From Arthrobacter globiformis NBRC 12137 (lineage in GTDB: Bacteria; Actinomycetota; Actinomycetes; Actinomycetales; Micrococcaceae): a stretch of 64,000 bases of DNA. Of the stretch, positions 56,477 through 64,000 are shown one piece after another. The position numbers and the translations under genes are program-made. The notes under the pieces are model-generated. The model was not told where the DNA came from. It saw only the letters and a list, made by a program, of their open reading frames with translations, and did no database searches. Location of the stretch: contig NZ_BAEG01000094.1 of the NCBI RefSeq assembly GCF_000238915.1, positions 1-64,000 on the forward strand, in the 5' to 3' direction. How positions within the stretch are numbered: position 1 is the first letter of the stretch; every line of letters starts with the position of its first letter.

Positions 56477-59400
56477 ATGATGCTTCACAACGTAACCACC
56501 CCCGATTCCAATTCCGCCGGGTCCGCTTCCGGCACCGGCAACACGACGGGCACCGACGTTCGGCGCCCGCTCCGCGGCCGGTCTGCAGCGATGGCCCGGA
56601 ACATGGAGGCCAGCCTGGCAATCCCCACAGCGTCAACCATCCGGACGTTCGAGGTGTCGGCGCTGATGCAGTGGCGCGAGAAGCTGCGGGAGGAAGGCTT
56701 CAACGTCCCCATCGCCGCAGTCCTTGCCACGGCAATGGCTCGGGCGGCACAGGGTCCTGTGCCCGCAGCCAGGCGCAGGATTGAAGCCGCAGACAAGGAC
56801 CTGGTCCTGGTCGAAGAAGCAACGGTGAACCTCGGCGTGGCCGTGGACGTAGAGACTGCGGCCGGCCATTCGATCATGGTCCCCGTTATCCGTAACGCCG
56901 CCAGCCTTTCCTTCCCTACCTTCGTCAGCCGCCTCGGTGAACTGTCCGAGGCCTGCCGGGCAGGGTCGGTCGCAGTCTCGGATCTTCGCGGCGCCACCCT
57001 GATCCTGACAAGCACCGGCCGGTTCGGGTCCACCACCGGCGTCCCACTGCTGCCGCCGGGCCCCGGAATCATCGTTGCAGCGGGAGCCATCGGCATCCCG
57101 GCCGGGCTTGAGACGCTGGCCCGCACCCAGCATGTGGATCCCGTGCTCACGCTGTCCTCGACCTACGACCACCGCGCCATCCAGGGCGCGGATTCCGGGC
57201 TCTTCCTGGGGACCGTCGAGAAACTTCTGCGCTCCCCGGAATTCCTCGCAGAGCTCGAAGGCGAGCTCCGCGGTACATCCGCCGGCGAGGTCTTGCTCGG
57301 CATTCCCGCCCAGCCGGGATCCGAACACGACGACATCAGGCTGGCCGAGTACGAAAGCTCCGCCAGCACCGCCGTCGCCAGGCTTGAACCGGTGCGTGCA
57401 CGCAACGAAGGATCCTGGCTTCCCGAGGGCGTGGAAGTGGAATTCAGCCACCTCTCCGATCCCGAATCCCGCCAGTGGCTCGCTGAGCTCCTGCGGAACG
57501 GTACGCCGTCGCCCGCTTCCTCCCGCCGCCTCCAGGCACTGCGGCTGGCCACCGAACTCGATGTCTTCGAGGCCTATCTGCAGACCCAGTTCCTGGGCCA
57601 GAAGACGCTGTCTGTCCAGGGCTTGGAAGCGACGGTCCTCGCCCTTGCTGAGATGGCCGGGCACGCCGCGGAGGCAGGCTATTCCGACGCGGTCCTGGGC
57701 ATGGCGCACCGTGGCCGGCTGAGCATCATGGCCCATGTCCTGAATTGGCCGGCCGAGCGCATCCTCGCGGAATTCCTGCCTACAGCGCGCGCCACAGCGA
57801 ACGCCCCCGTGGGCGACGTCCGCCAGCACCTCGGGGGCGAAGGAAGGTTCGACGACGTCGACGGTGCCTCCATCAACGTCACCCTCGAACAGAACCCCAG
57901 CCACCTGGAGTTTGTGTCCCCCGTGGCACTCGGCGCGGTCCGCGCGAAGCAGGATCAGCTGGTGGCCGGCGGAGAAAGCAGGGAGCAGGCCCGTCGCCGT
58001 GTCCTTCCCGTTCTCCTCCACGGCGACGCCGCCTTCACCGGCCAGGGCGTGGTGTACGAGACGCTGAACCTGCAGAACCTGGCACCCTACGATGTGGGCG
58101 GAAGCATCCACATCGTCCAGGACAACCGCCTCGGCTTCACGGCCACCCCCTTCCAGCTCCGCTCCACGTTGTGGCCTTCCGACGTCGTCAAGGGCTTCGA
58201 CGTGCCAGTCATCCACACCGACGCCGACGACATCGACGCCAACCTGGTCGCCGCAAAGATCGCTTTCGACTACCGCGAGCGGTTCGGCAAGGACATCATC
58301 ATCCACGTGCTCGGCTACCGCCGGCATGGCCACAACGAGACGGACGAGCCGCGCTATACGCAGCCTGTCTACTACGCCGATATCGATGAACACCCTCCCG
58401 TGCACGAAATCTACGCTGCCCGCCTCGAGGCCTCCGGCCTCGTCCCCTCCGGCTATGTGGAAACTACCAAGACCGCGGCGCGGGCTGCCCTGGTGGAATC
58501 CTTGGAGAAGGCCCGGACCTTCGACCTGGAAACGGTGGTCAACCAGCAGTTGCCGCCCCGGCCGGCCGTGCGGGCTGCGCTGGAAACCGCACCGGCCGAC
58601 TGGGCCGTCCAGGTCCTCGACTTGGCCGAGCAGGACCGGGATGGCTTCGCGATCCACCCGAAGCTCATGCGCCAGTTCTCAAAGCGGCTGAACACGCGGG
58701 CCCAGGATGCAATGGTTGACTGGGGGCAGGCAGAATTGCTCGCGTTGAAACTGATCAACGAGGCAGGCGTGCCTGTCCGGCTGACGGGCGAAGACGTTGA
58801 GCGTGGGACCTTCAGCCACCGGCACATCGTTGTCCACGATGCCACCACCGGTGACAAGGCCGAGCGCCTGGCCTTCGACAAAGCTCCGTTCCTGGTGGCA
58901 AACACACCCCTGACCGAGGTCGCCACCGTTGGATTCGAGTACGGCTACGGCCGGACCAACACGAACTCCCTGCAGATCTGGGAGGCCCAGTTCGGCGACT
59001 TCGTCAACGTTGCCCAGGTGATGTTCGACCAGTTCATCATGGCCGGACACGACAAATGGGGCCGCGACAGCAGGCTGGTTATCCTCCTCCCCCACGGCTG
59101 GGAAGGCGCCGGGCCCGAGCACTCCTCGGCGCGGCTGGAGAGGTTCCTCCAGCTTGCCGCGCGGAACAACTCGCGCATCCTGATCCCCACAACAGCGGCC
59201 CAGTACTTTGCGGCCCTGGTCGGAGCAGCGGCGGCAGATGATCCGCGGCCGTACGTGATCTTCACCCCCAAGTCGCTCCTCCGGGCAGAGTCGGCCAAGT
59301 CACCCGTGGCCGACTTCTCACCGGTCCGCTTTAACCCCGTCCTTTCCAACGGAGCCTCCAGCGACCAGACCCGCAGGCTGCTCCTCTGCTCGGGCAAGGT

Positions 59401-59740
59401 CGGCGTCGAAATCAAGGACCGTCTCGGAGACGGTGTGCGGCTCCTGCGGCTCGAAGGTCTCTACCCGTTCCCGCAGGAGGAGATTCTGCAGGAAGTGGCC
59501 GCAGCGGCCAACCTCGAAGAGATCGTGTGGCTGCAGGAGGAACCGGAAAACATGGGCGCGTGGACGTACGTGCTTCCCAAACTCCTGAAGCTGGGGCTGG
59601 GCCGTTTCAATCTGGGGTACGTCGGCAGGCCCGAAGCTGCCTCTCCCGCCGAAGGCTACTCGGCCCAGCACAAGGCGGCGCAGGAGCGTCTTCTCGACAC
59701 GGCGGCCCAGGCCGGCGAAGTGGACTTCCGCATCAGCTGA
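56477..59740 (+). CDS. 2-Oxoglutarate decarboxylase/dehydrogenase (Kgd-like E2-E1 fusion), shortened paralogue
   Basis: This 1087-residue protein is a Kgd-type fusion. An E2-like acyltransferase domain (about 40-290, with His232 in TYDHRAIQGADSG and no lipoyl domain) is joined to a thiamine-diphosphate E1 (about 300-1087; GMAHRGRLSIMAHVL, NPSHLEFVSPVALGAVRAKQ, HGDAAFTGQGVV, YRRHGHNETDEPRYTQP). Canonical Kgd is roughly 1230 residues; the N-terminal flexible part is missing here. Several active-site stretches differ from usual Kgd (QDNRLGFT in place of NNQVGFT; HNETDEP in place of HNEGDDP). A related 2-oxo acid may be the substrate. ATG 56477 is preferred, but the ribosome-binding site is weak. 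Confidence 0.88.
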   Translation: MMLHNVTTPDSNSAGSASGTGNTTGTDVRRPLRGRSAAMARNMEASLAIPTASTIRTFEVSALMQWREKLREEGFNVPIAAVLATAMARAAQGPVPAARRRIEAADKDLVLVEEATVNLGVAVDVETAAGHSIMVPVIRNAASLSFPTFVSRLGELSEACRAGSVAVSDLRGATLILTSTGRFGSTTGVPLLPPGPGIIVAAGAIGIPAGLETLARTQHVDPVLTLSSTYDHRAIQGADSGLFLGTVEKLLRSPEFLAELEGELRGTSAGEVLLGIPAQPGSEHDDIRLAEYESSASTAVARLEPVRARNEGSWLPEGVEVEFSHLSDPESRQWLAELLRNGTPSPASSRRLQALRLATELDVFEAYLQTQFLGQKTLSVQGLEATVLALAEMAGHAAEAGYSDAVLGMAHRGRLSIMAHVLNWPAERILAEFLPTARATANAPVGDVRQHLGGEGRFDDVDGASINVTLEQNPSHLEFVSPVALGAVRAKQDQLVAGGESREQARRRVLPVLLHGDAAFTGQGVVYETLNLQNLAPYDVGGSIHIVQDNRLGFTATPFQLRSTLWPSDVVKGFDVPVIHTDADDIDANLVAAKIAFDYRERFGKDIIIHVLGYRRHGHNETDEPRYTQPVYYADIDEHPPVHEIYAARLEASGLVPSGYVETTKTAARAALVESLEKARTFDLETVVNQQLPPRPAVRAALETAPADWAVQVLDLAEQDRDGFAIHPKLMRQFSKRLNTRAQDAMVDWGQAELLALKLINEAGVPVRLTGEDVERGTFSHRHIVVHDATTGDKAERLAFDKAPFLVANTPLTEVATVGFEYGYGRTNTNSLQIWEAQFGDFVNVAQVMFDQFIMAGHDKWGRDSRLVILLPHGWEGAGPEHSSARLERFLQLAARNNSRILIPTTAAQYFAALVGAAAADDPRPYVIFTPKSLLRAESAKSPVADFSPVRFNPVLSNGASSDQTRRLLLCSGKVGVEIKDRLGDGVRLLRLEGLYPFPQEEILQEVAAAANLEEIVWLQEEPENMGAWTYVLPKLLKLGLGRFNLGYVGRPEAASPAEGYSAQHKAAQERLLDTAAQAGEVDFRIS

Positions 59741-59765
59741 AGCGGGGCCTAGAGTAACGGACAGA

Positions 59766-59801
59766 CGCGGGGCGGTGCAGGCTTGCCTGCACCGCCCCGC
59801 G
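59766..59801. terminator. 17-bp perfect hairpin
   Basis: Perfect 17-base arms (59766-59782 and 59785-59801) flank a two-base centre, 25 bases after the Kgd-like stop and 20 bases before the response regulator start. It most likely terminates the upstream gene; lacking a T-tract, it might instead affect translation of the regulator. Confidence 0.8.
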
Positions 59802-59821
59802 CAGTGAGAGGAGTCAAGGGA

Positions 59822-60481
59822 ATGCGCATAGGAGTCGTCGAGGATGATGACGGCGTGGCCGGCGCGCTGCTCGATGCGCTGGCTTCCCACCGCATCCCCG
59901 CGGACCGCATGTCCCGCGGCGGGGACGTCCTCACACGACACCCGGAATTCGACCTTATTCTCCTGGACCTCGGCCTGCCGGACATGGACGGGATCGAGGT
60001 CCTTCGAAACCTCCGCCAGGTCTCGGCCGTGCCGGTCATCATCCTCACCGCCCGCGACGACGAACGGTCGGTGGTCAGAGGGCTGCGGAACGGAGCCGAC
60101 GACTACCTGGTCAAGCCGGCGCGGATGACCGAGCTGCTGGCCCGGATTGAAGCGATCCGCCGGCGGGCCAACAGGGCACGGGAGTCGACGTCCAGCGTCC
60201 GCCAGTTCGGCGACCTGGCGGTTGACCTTGCCGGGCGGGAGCTAACCGTTGCGGGCAAAGCCGTCCCGTTGACCACCAAGGAATTCGAGCTGCTCGCCAC
60301 GTTGGTGGACAACCCGGGCACGGCGGTCAGCAGGCAGCAGTTGATGGACCAGGTCTGGGGAGACGCCTTTGTCGCGGTTTCAAAGTCCCTGGATGTGCAC
60401 ATGACGGCGCTCCGGGCCAAGCTGGGCCGTCCCGCCCGGATCGAAACGATCCGGGGCTTCGGCTACCGCTGGATCGGATAA
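59822..60481 (+). CDS. Two-component response regulator, OmpR/TctD type
   Basis: This 219-residue regulator has a receiver domain (acidic Glu7-Asp8-Asp9, phospho-acceptor Asp49 in LLDLGLPDMDG, Thr76 and Lys98) and a C-terminal winged helix (LTTKEFELLATLVDNPG, VSKSLDVHMTALRAKLG, IRGFGYRWIG). ATG 59822 is supported by AAGGGA and GAGGAG. It pairs with the histidine kinase three bases downstream and probably controls the nearby transporter and pathway genes. Confidence 0.95.
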   Translation: MRIGVVEDDDGVAGALLDALASHRIPADRMSRGGDVLTRHPEFDLILLDLGLPDMDGIEVLRNLRQVSAVPVIILTARDDERSVVRGLRNGADDYLVKPARMTELLARIEAIRRRANRARESTSSVRQFGDLAVDLAGRELTVAGKAVPLTTKEFELLATLVDNPGTAVSRQQLMDQVWGDAFVAVSKSLDVHMTALRAKLGRPARIETIRGFGYRWIG

Positions 60482-60484
60482 CGC

Positions 60485-61951
60485 TTGCGCAGCCGTCTCC
60501 TCCTGGTCCTGGCGATCCTGGGTGCCGTCGTCGTGGCGGCCTTTGCCTTCCCGCTGGCAGCGTCCACGGCTGATGCGCGGACCCGCGAATTCGTCCTCAG
60601 CAGGGACGCTGACCTCCAGCGCTTCGCGGACCTCGCAGACGGCTATGCCAGGAATGGAAACCCCGGGCTCCTCTTTGAAGAAGCCGGCGCTTACTACAGC
60701 CTGTACGGGGAAGCCCTGGCTGTGGTCTCCACCAGGGGTGCAGCGCCGCGCGCTGTGGGAACCAACCTCGACGAGCCCTCGGTCTCGTCCGCCATCGGCC
60801 GTGCCCTAAGGAACGAACGGTCATCCGCGGTGGAGCTGTTGACCCCGTGGAGCCCGGGCACCGTGGTCTTTACCAAACCGATTGGCACAGGTGCGCAGGT
60901 CAACGGGGCCGTGGTGATCGTTGCATCTACCGCATCCGCACGTGAAGACATCCTGCTGGCGTGGGTAATCATCACAGCAGGCTCGCTGGCCGCCGTGATC
61001 GGATTTGGCGTCCTCGCGCTATCGGTGAGCAGGTGGGTGCTTCGGCCACTTGAAGAAGTCAGCACGCGCATGCAACGGCTAACGAAAAGTCTCCCCTTTG
61101 TTGCCCTTGGCGGCGGAACCTCGGATGCCCCCTCAGCGGCAGGCAGGACGGGCCCGCCTGAATTGCGGACTCTCTCGGCCGCCTTCGAGACGATGGACAG
61201 CGCAGTCCACACGTCTGCGGATGCCCAGCGGCGGCTGGTGGCGGACACAGCCCACCAACTCCGGAACCCGCTTGCAGCGTTGCAGCTGAGGCTGGAAACA
61301 CTCGGGCCGAGGGTGATGGAAGACGGCAAGAAAAGCCACGAACGCGCCATGGGCGAGGCCATCCGGCTTGAGGAGATCCTCGGTGACCTGCTGGCCCTGT
61401 CGGTTGCCGAAGCGCCACGGGCCGGCGGCAGCGATGGCGACCACACCTGTGTGCCGTACCTCGCCGCCGTCGAACGGGCCGGTTTCTGGCACGACACCGC
61501 CGCCGAATCCGGCGTCATCATCCTCGTGGACGACGATCCCGCCGGGCTGGAGGCACACATCGGGACCGGCGATCTGGAACAAATCCTGGACGTGCTGTTG
61601 GACAACACCTGCAAATACGCCGGTCCGGGCACCACCGTGCGCATTTCAGTCGGCGCGGGCACAGGCCGGGACCCTGAAACCGGCCGGCGGACCGTGGTCA
61701 CCGTAGCCGACGACGGCGCGGGCGTGGCTGACGGAGAGCTGGAACTGGTCACCCGGAGGTTCTACCGCGGCAGTCCCCGCGAAGGTACGCCCAGAGACGG
61801 TAACCGCCCCGACGGCACAGGCCTGGGTCTGTCCATCGTGGAGGCCCTGGTGGAAAGCAACGGCGGCGAGCTGCTGCTCCGGGAAACTCCGGGCGGCGGC
61901 CTGACAGTCGTGATGTCGTTCGCCGCCCCCGCGCCCGAGGAGGCCGGCTGA
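60485..61951 (+). CDS. Sensor histidine kinase
   Basis: This 488-residue kinase has a first helix at residues about 4-24, an external sensor domain to about 155, a second helix near 158-180 and a HAMP-like linker. The DTAHQLRNPLAAL box carries His257. The ATPase domain follows with N box DNTCKYAGPG, G1 DDGAGV and G2 GTGLGLSIVEAL. The start is TTG 60485. The TAXI-type binding lipoprotein follows in one operon, suggesting ligand sensing through that protein, as in TctC-TctE systems (inference). Confidence 0.93.
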   Translation: MRSRLLLVLAILGAVVVAAFAFPLAASTADARTREFVLSRDADLQRFADLADGYARNGNPGLLFEEAGAYYSLYGEALAVVSTRGAAPRAVGTNLDEPSVSSAIGRALRNERSSAVELLTPWSPGTVVFTKPIGTGAQVNGAVVIVASTASAREDILLAWVIITAGSLAAVIGFGVLALSVSRWVLRPLEEVSTRMQRLTKSLPFVALGGGTSDAPSAAGRTGPPELRTLSAAFETMDSAVHTSADAQRRLVADTAHQLRNPLAALQLRLETLGPRVMEDGKKSHERAMGEAIRLEEILGDLLALSVAEAPRAGGSDGDHTCVPYLAAVERAGFWHDTAAESGVIILVDDDPAGLEAHIGTGDLEQILDVLLDNTCKYAGPGTTVRISVGAGTGRDPETGRRTVVTVADDGAGVADGELELVTRRFYRGSPREGTPRDGNRPDGTGLGLSIVEALVESNGGELLLRETPGGGLTVVMSFAAPAPEEAG

Positions 61952-62904
61952 TGGCCGCCCCCTTCCACACGGACCCCCTGCTGTCCCGACGGCGGCTCCT
62001 CGCCGGCATCGCGACGGTCGCCGCGGGCATTTCGCTCGGCGGGTGCCGGCAGGATGCGCGTACGTACAGCCTGGGCACCGCCGAAAACCGCGGCTTCTTC
62101 TTCGACTTCGGGCAATCACTGACCGCGGCCGTAGCCCGGGCCAACACCGGGTTCACCCTGAACCCGCTCATAACCGGGGGCTCCGTCGAGAATGTACCGG
62201 ACATCATGGCAGGGCGGCTGGACCTGGCCCTTGCTTTAGCAGACGTCGCCGCCACAGAACGGGACAACCTGCGGGCGGTCGGCCGCGTCTACCTGAACTA
62301 TCTCCAGTTCGCGGTCCCGGCCGATTCCCCGGTCCGGACACTTGCTGACCTGCGCGGCCGCACCATCAGCCTAGGCGCAAGCTCCGCGACCACCAGGGCA
62401 GGAGGGCTGCTGCTGAAGGCCGCCGGTCTCACCGAAGTCGATGTACAGGTCCGGGCCGTTCCCGTGACGGCAATCCTGGACGCCCTCGCAAGCGGGGAAG
62501 TGGAGGCTGCCCTGTTCGCCGGCGGCGTCCCGCACCCTGAGATGGATGCCAGCGGCGGACGTGGTCCGGCCCAGGGGATACGCCTGATCGATCTTTCACG
62601 CTACCTGCCTGCCCTGCAGGCCAAATACGGTCCGGTGTACCAGCAGGTCAGGTTGCCCGTGGGCCTCTACGGGGCGAGTGAAGAGATCGGGTCCATCGGC
62701 ATCGCCAGCCTCCTGCTGGCCCGGGCCGACCTCCCGGATGAAGTCGTGGGCCGGATCGTTGATGTCCTGATCGACAGATCCTCCGAGCTGGTTCCCCCAG
62801 GCACCCTGGGCGTCCAGTATCTCGACACCAGGTCCCTGATCTACACATCCGGCGTACCCCTCCACCCCGGGGCCGCCGCGGCATACCGCCGCCACCACAG
62901 GTAG
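61951..62904 (+). CDS. TAXI-family solute-binding lipoprotein (orphan, sensor-linked)
   Basis: This 317-residue TAXI-type binding protein carries both a twin-arginine-like RRR (13-15) and a lipobox SLGGC with Cys32. The mature domain has YSLGTAENRGFFFDFGQSL, GGSVENVPDIMAGRLDLALALAD and RTLADLRGRTISLGASSATTRAG, typical of the TAXI group that serves tripartite dicarboxylate transporters. It starts in the kinase stop (TGATG). No TRAP membrane subunits follow, so a co-sensor role is more likely than transport. Confidence 0.9.
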   Translation: MAAPFHTDPLLSRRRLLAGIATVAAGISLGGCRQDARTYSLGTAENRGFFFDFGQSLTAAVARANTGFTLNPLITGGSVENVPDIMAGRLDLALALADVAATERDNLRAVGRVYLNYLQFAVPADSPVRTLADLRGRTISLGASSATTRAGGLLLKAAGLTEVDVQVRAVPVTAILDALASGEVEAALFAGGVPHPEMDASGGRGPAQGIRLIDLSRYLPALQAKYGPVYQQVRLPVGLYGASEEIGSIGIASLLLARADLPDEVVGRIVDVLIDRSSELVPPGTLGVQYLDTRSLIYTSGVPLHPGAAAAYRRHHR

Positions 62905-62957
62905 CCCCGGCACGGATGCCGTAATTTGGATGTACAGGACCAGAGAAAGAAAGAACC

Positions 62958-63671
62958 ATGACTGAGCGCAAACGAGTTCGTCCGCAACTGAGCGACGAAG
63001 CATCCTCCTACATCCGCGCCCTGATCATGTCCGGCAGCCTCCGCCCCGGTGCACAGGTTCGTCCCGAGGTGCTGGGTGAAGCCCTGCAAATCTCCACTAC
63101 CCCCGTCAGGGAAGCCCTGCAGTCCCTCCGCGTTGAGGGCTTCCTGGAACTGGTTCCCCGCAAGGGATTCCAGGTGGCGCCGCTGACCGGGAAGGACATC
63201 CGGGATATTTTCCGGGTCCAGGCCCTCATCGGCGGTGAACTGGCCGCCCGGGCAACCCTGAACGCGTCCGAGGGCGACATCGCCGAGCTTGAGGCCCTGC
63301 ACCACGAACTCATTGCCGCCGCGGCCAGGCACGACGAGGTGCTCCTTGAGGAGAAGAACCATGCCTTCCACCGCGAGATAAACATGCTGGCCGACTCCCG
63401 CAAAATCATCTGGGTGATGGGCCTGGTTACCCGCTACGTGCCGCGGCGCTTCTACTCGAACATCCAGGGCTGGCCCCAGGCCACCGTGGATGACCACTCC
63501 AAACTGCTCGAGGCTATCCGTTCCAAGGACGCCGCTACGGCGCGGCAGGAAATGGAAGAGCACATCATGCACTCAGGGGAGCTGCTCGCCGCCCACTTCG
63601 ACGAGCGGGTGGCTGCTTCCGAAGGGTCCGATGAGGCGCCCGACCAGGCCCAAGGGCTTGCCCGGGTGTAG
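62958..63671 (+). CDS. GntR-family transcriptional regulator (FCD type)
   Basis: This 237-residue regulator has a winged helix (PGAQVRPEVLGEALQISTTPVREALQSLRVEGF in two parts, residues about 31-62) and an FCD domain (IFRVQALIGGELAARATLNASEGD, EKNHAFHREINMLADSR). It lies 53 bases after the TAXI gene in the same direction and just upstream of an MHS transporter, so either could be its target. Confidence 0.92.
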   Translation: MTERKRVRPQLSDEASSYIRALIMSGSLRPGAQVRPEVLGEALQISTTPVREALQSLRVEGFLELVPRKGFQVAPLTGKDIRDIFRVQALIGGELAARATLNASEGDIAELEALHHELIAAAARHDEVLLEEKNHAFHREINMLADSRKIIWVMGLVTRYVPRRFYSNIQGWPQATVDDHSKLLEAIRSKDAATARQEMEEHIMHSGELLAAHFDERVAASEGSDEAPDQAQGLARV

Positions 63672-63687
63672 GCGGGGTCACAACAAC

Positions 63688-63704
63688 CTTAAGGGAGTCC
63701 TAAG
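63688..63704 (+). promoter_or_regulatory. OmpR-type direct repeat
   Basis: CTTAAG and CCTAAG sit 11 bases apart (TAAG at 63690 and 63701), the spacing of OmpR-family response regulator half-sites. They lie about 140 bases upstream of the MHS transporter and could be the target of the adjacent two-component system. Confidence 0.4.
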
Positions 63705-63748
63705 AATTCGCCGTTTCCATTTCCGAACGCGGTGATGTGAGACACATT

Positions 63749-63760
63749 TGAACTAGTTCA
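63749..63760. promoter_or_regulatory. 12-base perfect palindrome
   Basis: TGAACTAGTTCA is a perfect dyad 74 bases before the MHS transporter start. It may be an operator for the preceding GntR protein. A looser TGTG/CACA dyad lies at 63736-63746. Confidence 0.45.
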
Positions 63761-63834
63761 CGGGCGCACAACCCGACCAGGATGCCAACCGCAGCAGAAC
63801 GCCGGTGGCATCGGCCAAGAACAAAGGAGTTCAA

Positions 63835-64000
63835 ATGAGCATGCAGCAAGCCTCGATCCCGGCGGCGAAGCCCCGGGTCGTCAGCAATGTGGTCAAGGGA
63901 TGCCTGGGCAACCTGATCGAATGGTACGACTGGTTCGTCTACGCATCCTTCAGCATCTACTTCGCCGCCGAATTCTTCCCCGCCGGAAACGCGACAGTGC
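63835..64000 (+). CDS. MHS-family transporter, N-terminal part (cut by window end)
   Basis: Fifty-five codons are visible from ATG 63835 with an AAAGGAG ribosome-binding site. The residues NVVKGCLGNLIEWYDWFVYA, then SIYFAAEFFPAG, match the first helix of metabolite:proton symporters such as the 2-oxoglutarate and citrate importers. This agrees with the Kgd-like gene and the dicarboxylate pathway upstream, but specificity cannot be deduced from the fragment. Confidence 0.88.
   Translation, partial: MSMQQASIPAAKPRVVSNVVKGCLGNLIEWYDWFVYASFSIYFAAEFFPAGNATV

Noticed and set aside
56633..58657. 674-codon minus-strand open frame opposite the Kgd-like gene
   Set aside because: Antisense of highly conserved enzyme motifs; composition is shadow-like and no start signal is seen.
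1..64000. Mobile element, prophage, CRISPR or RNA gene
   Set aside because: No transposase, integrase, terminal repeats, direct-repeat array or tRNA/rRNA sequence was recognised; metabolic operons fill the window with short gaps.

Overview
The window is high-GC DNA with dense, tightly overlapping genes (many ATGA, GTGA and TGATG junctions) and frequent GTG and TTG starts. Together with LacI-rich sugar operons, a Kgd-type E2-E1 fusion and Tat/lipoprotein exports, this suggests a soil actinobacterium of the Arthrobacter/Pseudarthrobacter type. That assignment is inference from style; no rRNA or other marker gene is present. I saw no tRNA, rRNA, CRISPR array, insertion sequence or prophage gene. 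Almost everything is nutrient uptake and catabolism.

Region 1 (1-18.5 kb) is a plant-polysaccharide block. The tail of a sugar ABC transporter (ATPase and permease) converges on an araB-araD-araA-galM-lacI operon, which has a nearly perfect lac-type operator at its promoter. Next to it is an alpha-galactosidase (GH36), binding protein, two permeases and lacI operon, with its own different operator. Divergent from that is a secreted clan-A glycosidase with carbohydrate-binding modules, again preceded by a lac-type operator, and then a third LacI. The set reads as secreted cleavage of an arabinose/galactose side chain, import of the oligosaccharide, cytoplasmic hydrolysis, and entry of L-arabinose into the pentose phosphate pathway.

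Region 2 (18.5-25.3 kb) has a secreted GH25-like protein with five 51-residue calcium-type repeats, a Tat-exported multicopper oxidase coupled to a membrane protein, and an ammonium transporter with a GlnR-like box.

Region 3 (25.3-35.6 kb) has a FAD/NAD(P)-binding protein fused to a GNAT acetyltransferase. Divergent from it is an operon of a polar amino-acid ABC transporter, three luciferase-like flavin monooxygenases and a DUF1684 protein. This resembles the Bacillus yxe/ytm systems for sulfur from S-modified cysteines. The operon ends in a 23-bp perfect hairpin.

Region 4 (35.6-42.2 kb) has a LysR gene divergent from an operon of three consecutive RraA-like (aldolase-type) paralogues, an aminotransferase, an alpha/beta hydrolase and an amino-acid permease: a coherent but unfamiliar amino-acid degradation unit.

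Region 5 (42.2-49.3 kb) is a GntR-controlled 5-oxoprolinase-like operon: pxpA, an MHS transporter, a pxpB-pxpC fusion, a biotin carboxylase/biotin carrier protein and a diverged extra PxpB-like protein.

Region 6 (49.3-64 kb) has a hydrolase and an IclR regulator. They are followed by a CoA-transferase / CoA-ester lyase / MaoC hydratase / acyl-CoA dehydrogenase / LysR set that matches known itaconate dissimilation loci, a shortened 2-oxoglutarate decarboxylase/dehydrogenase paralogue, a two-component system coupled to an orphan TAXI-type binding lipoprotein, a GntR regulator, and the start of an MHS dicarboxylate-type transporter cut by the window end.
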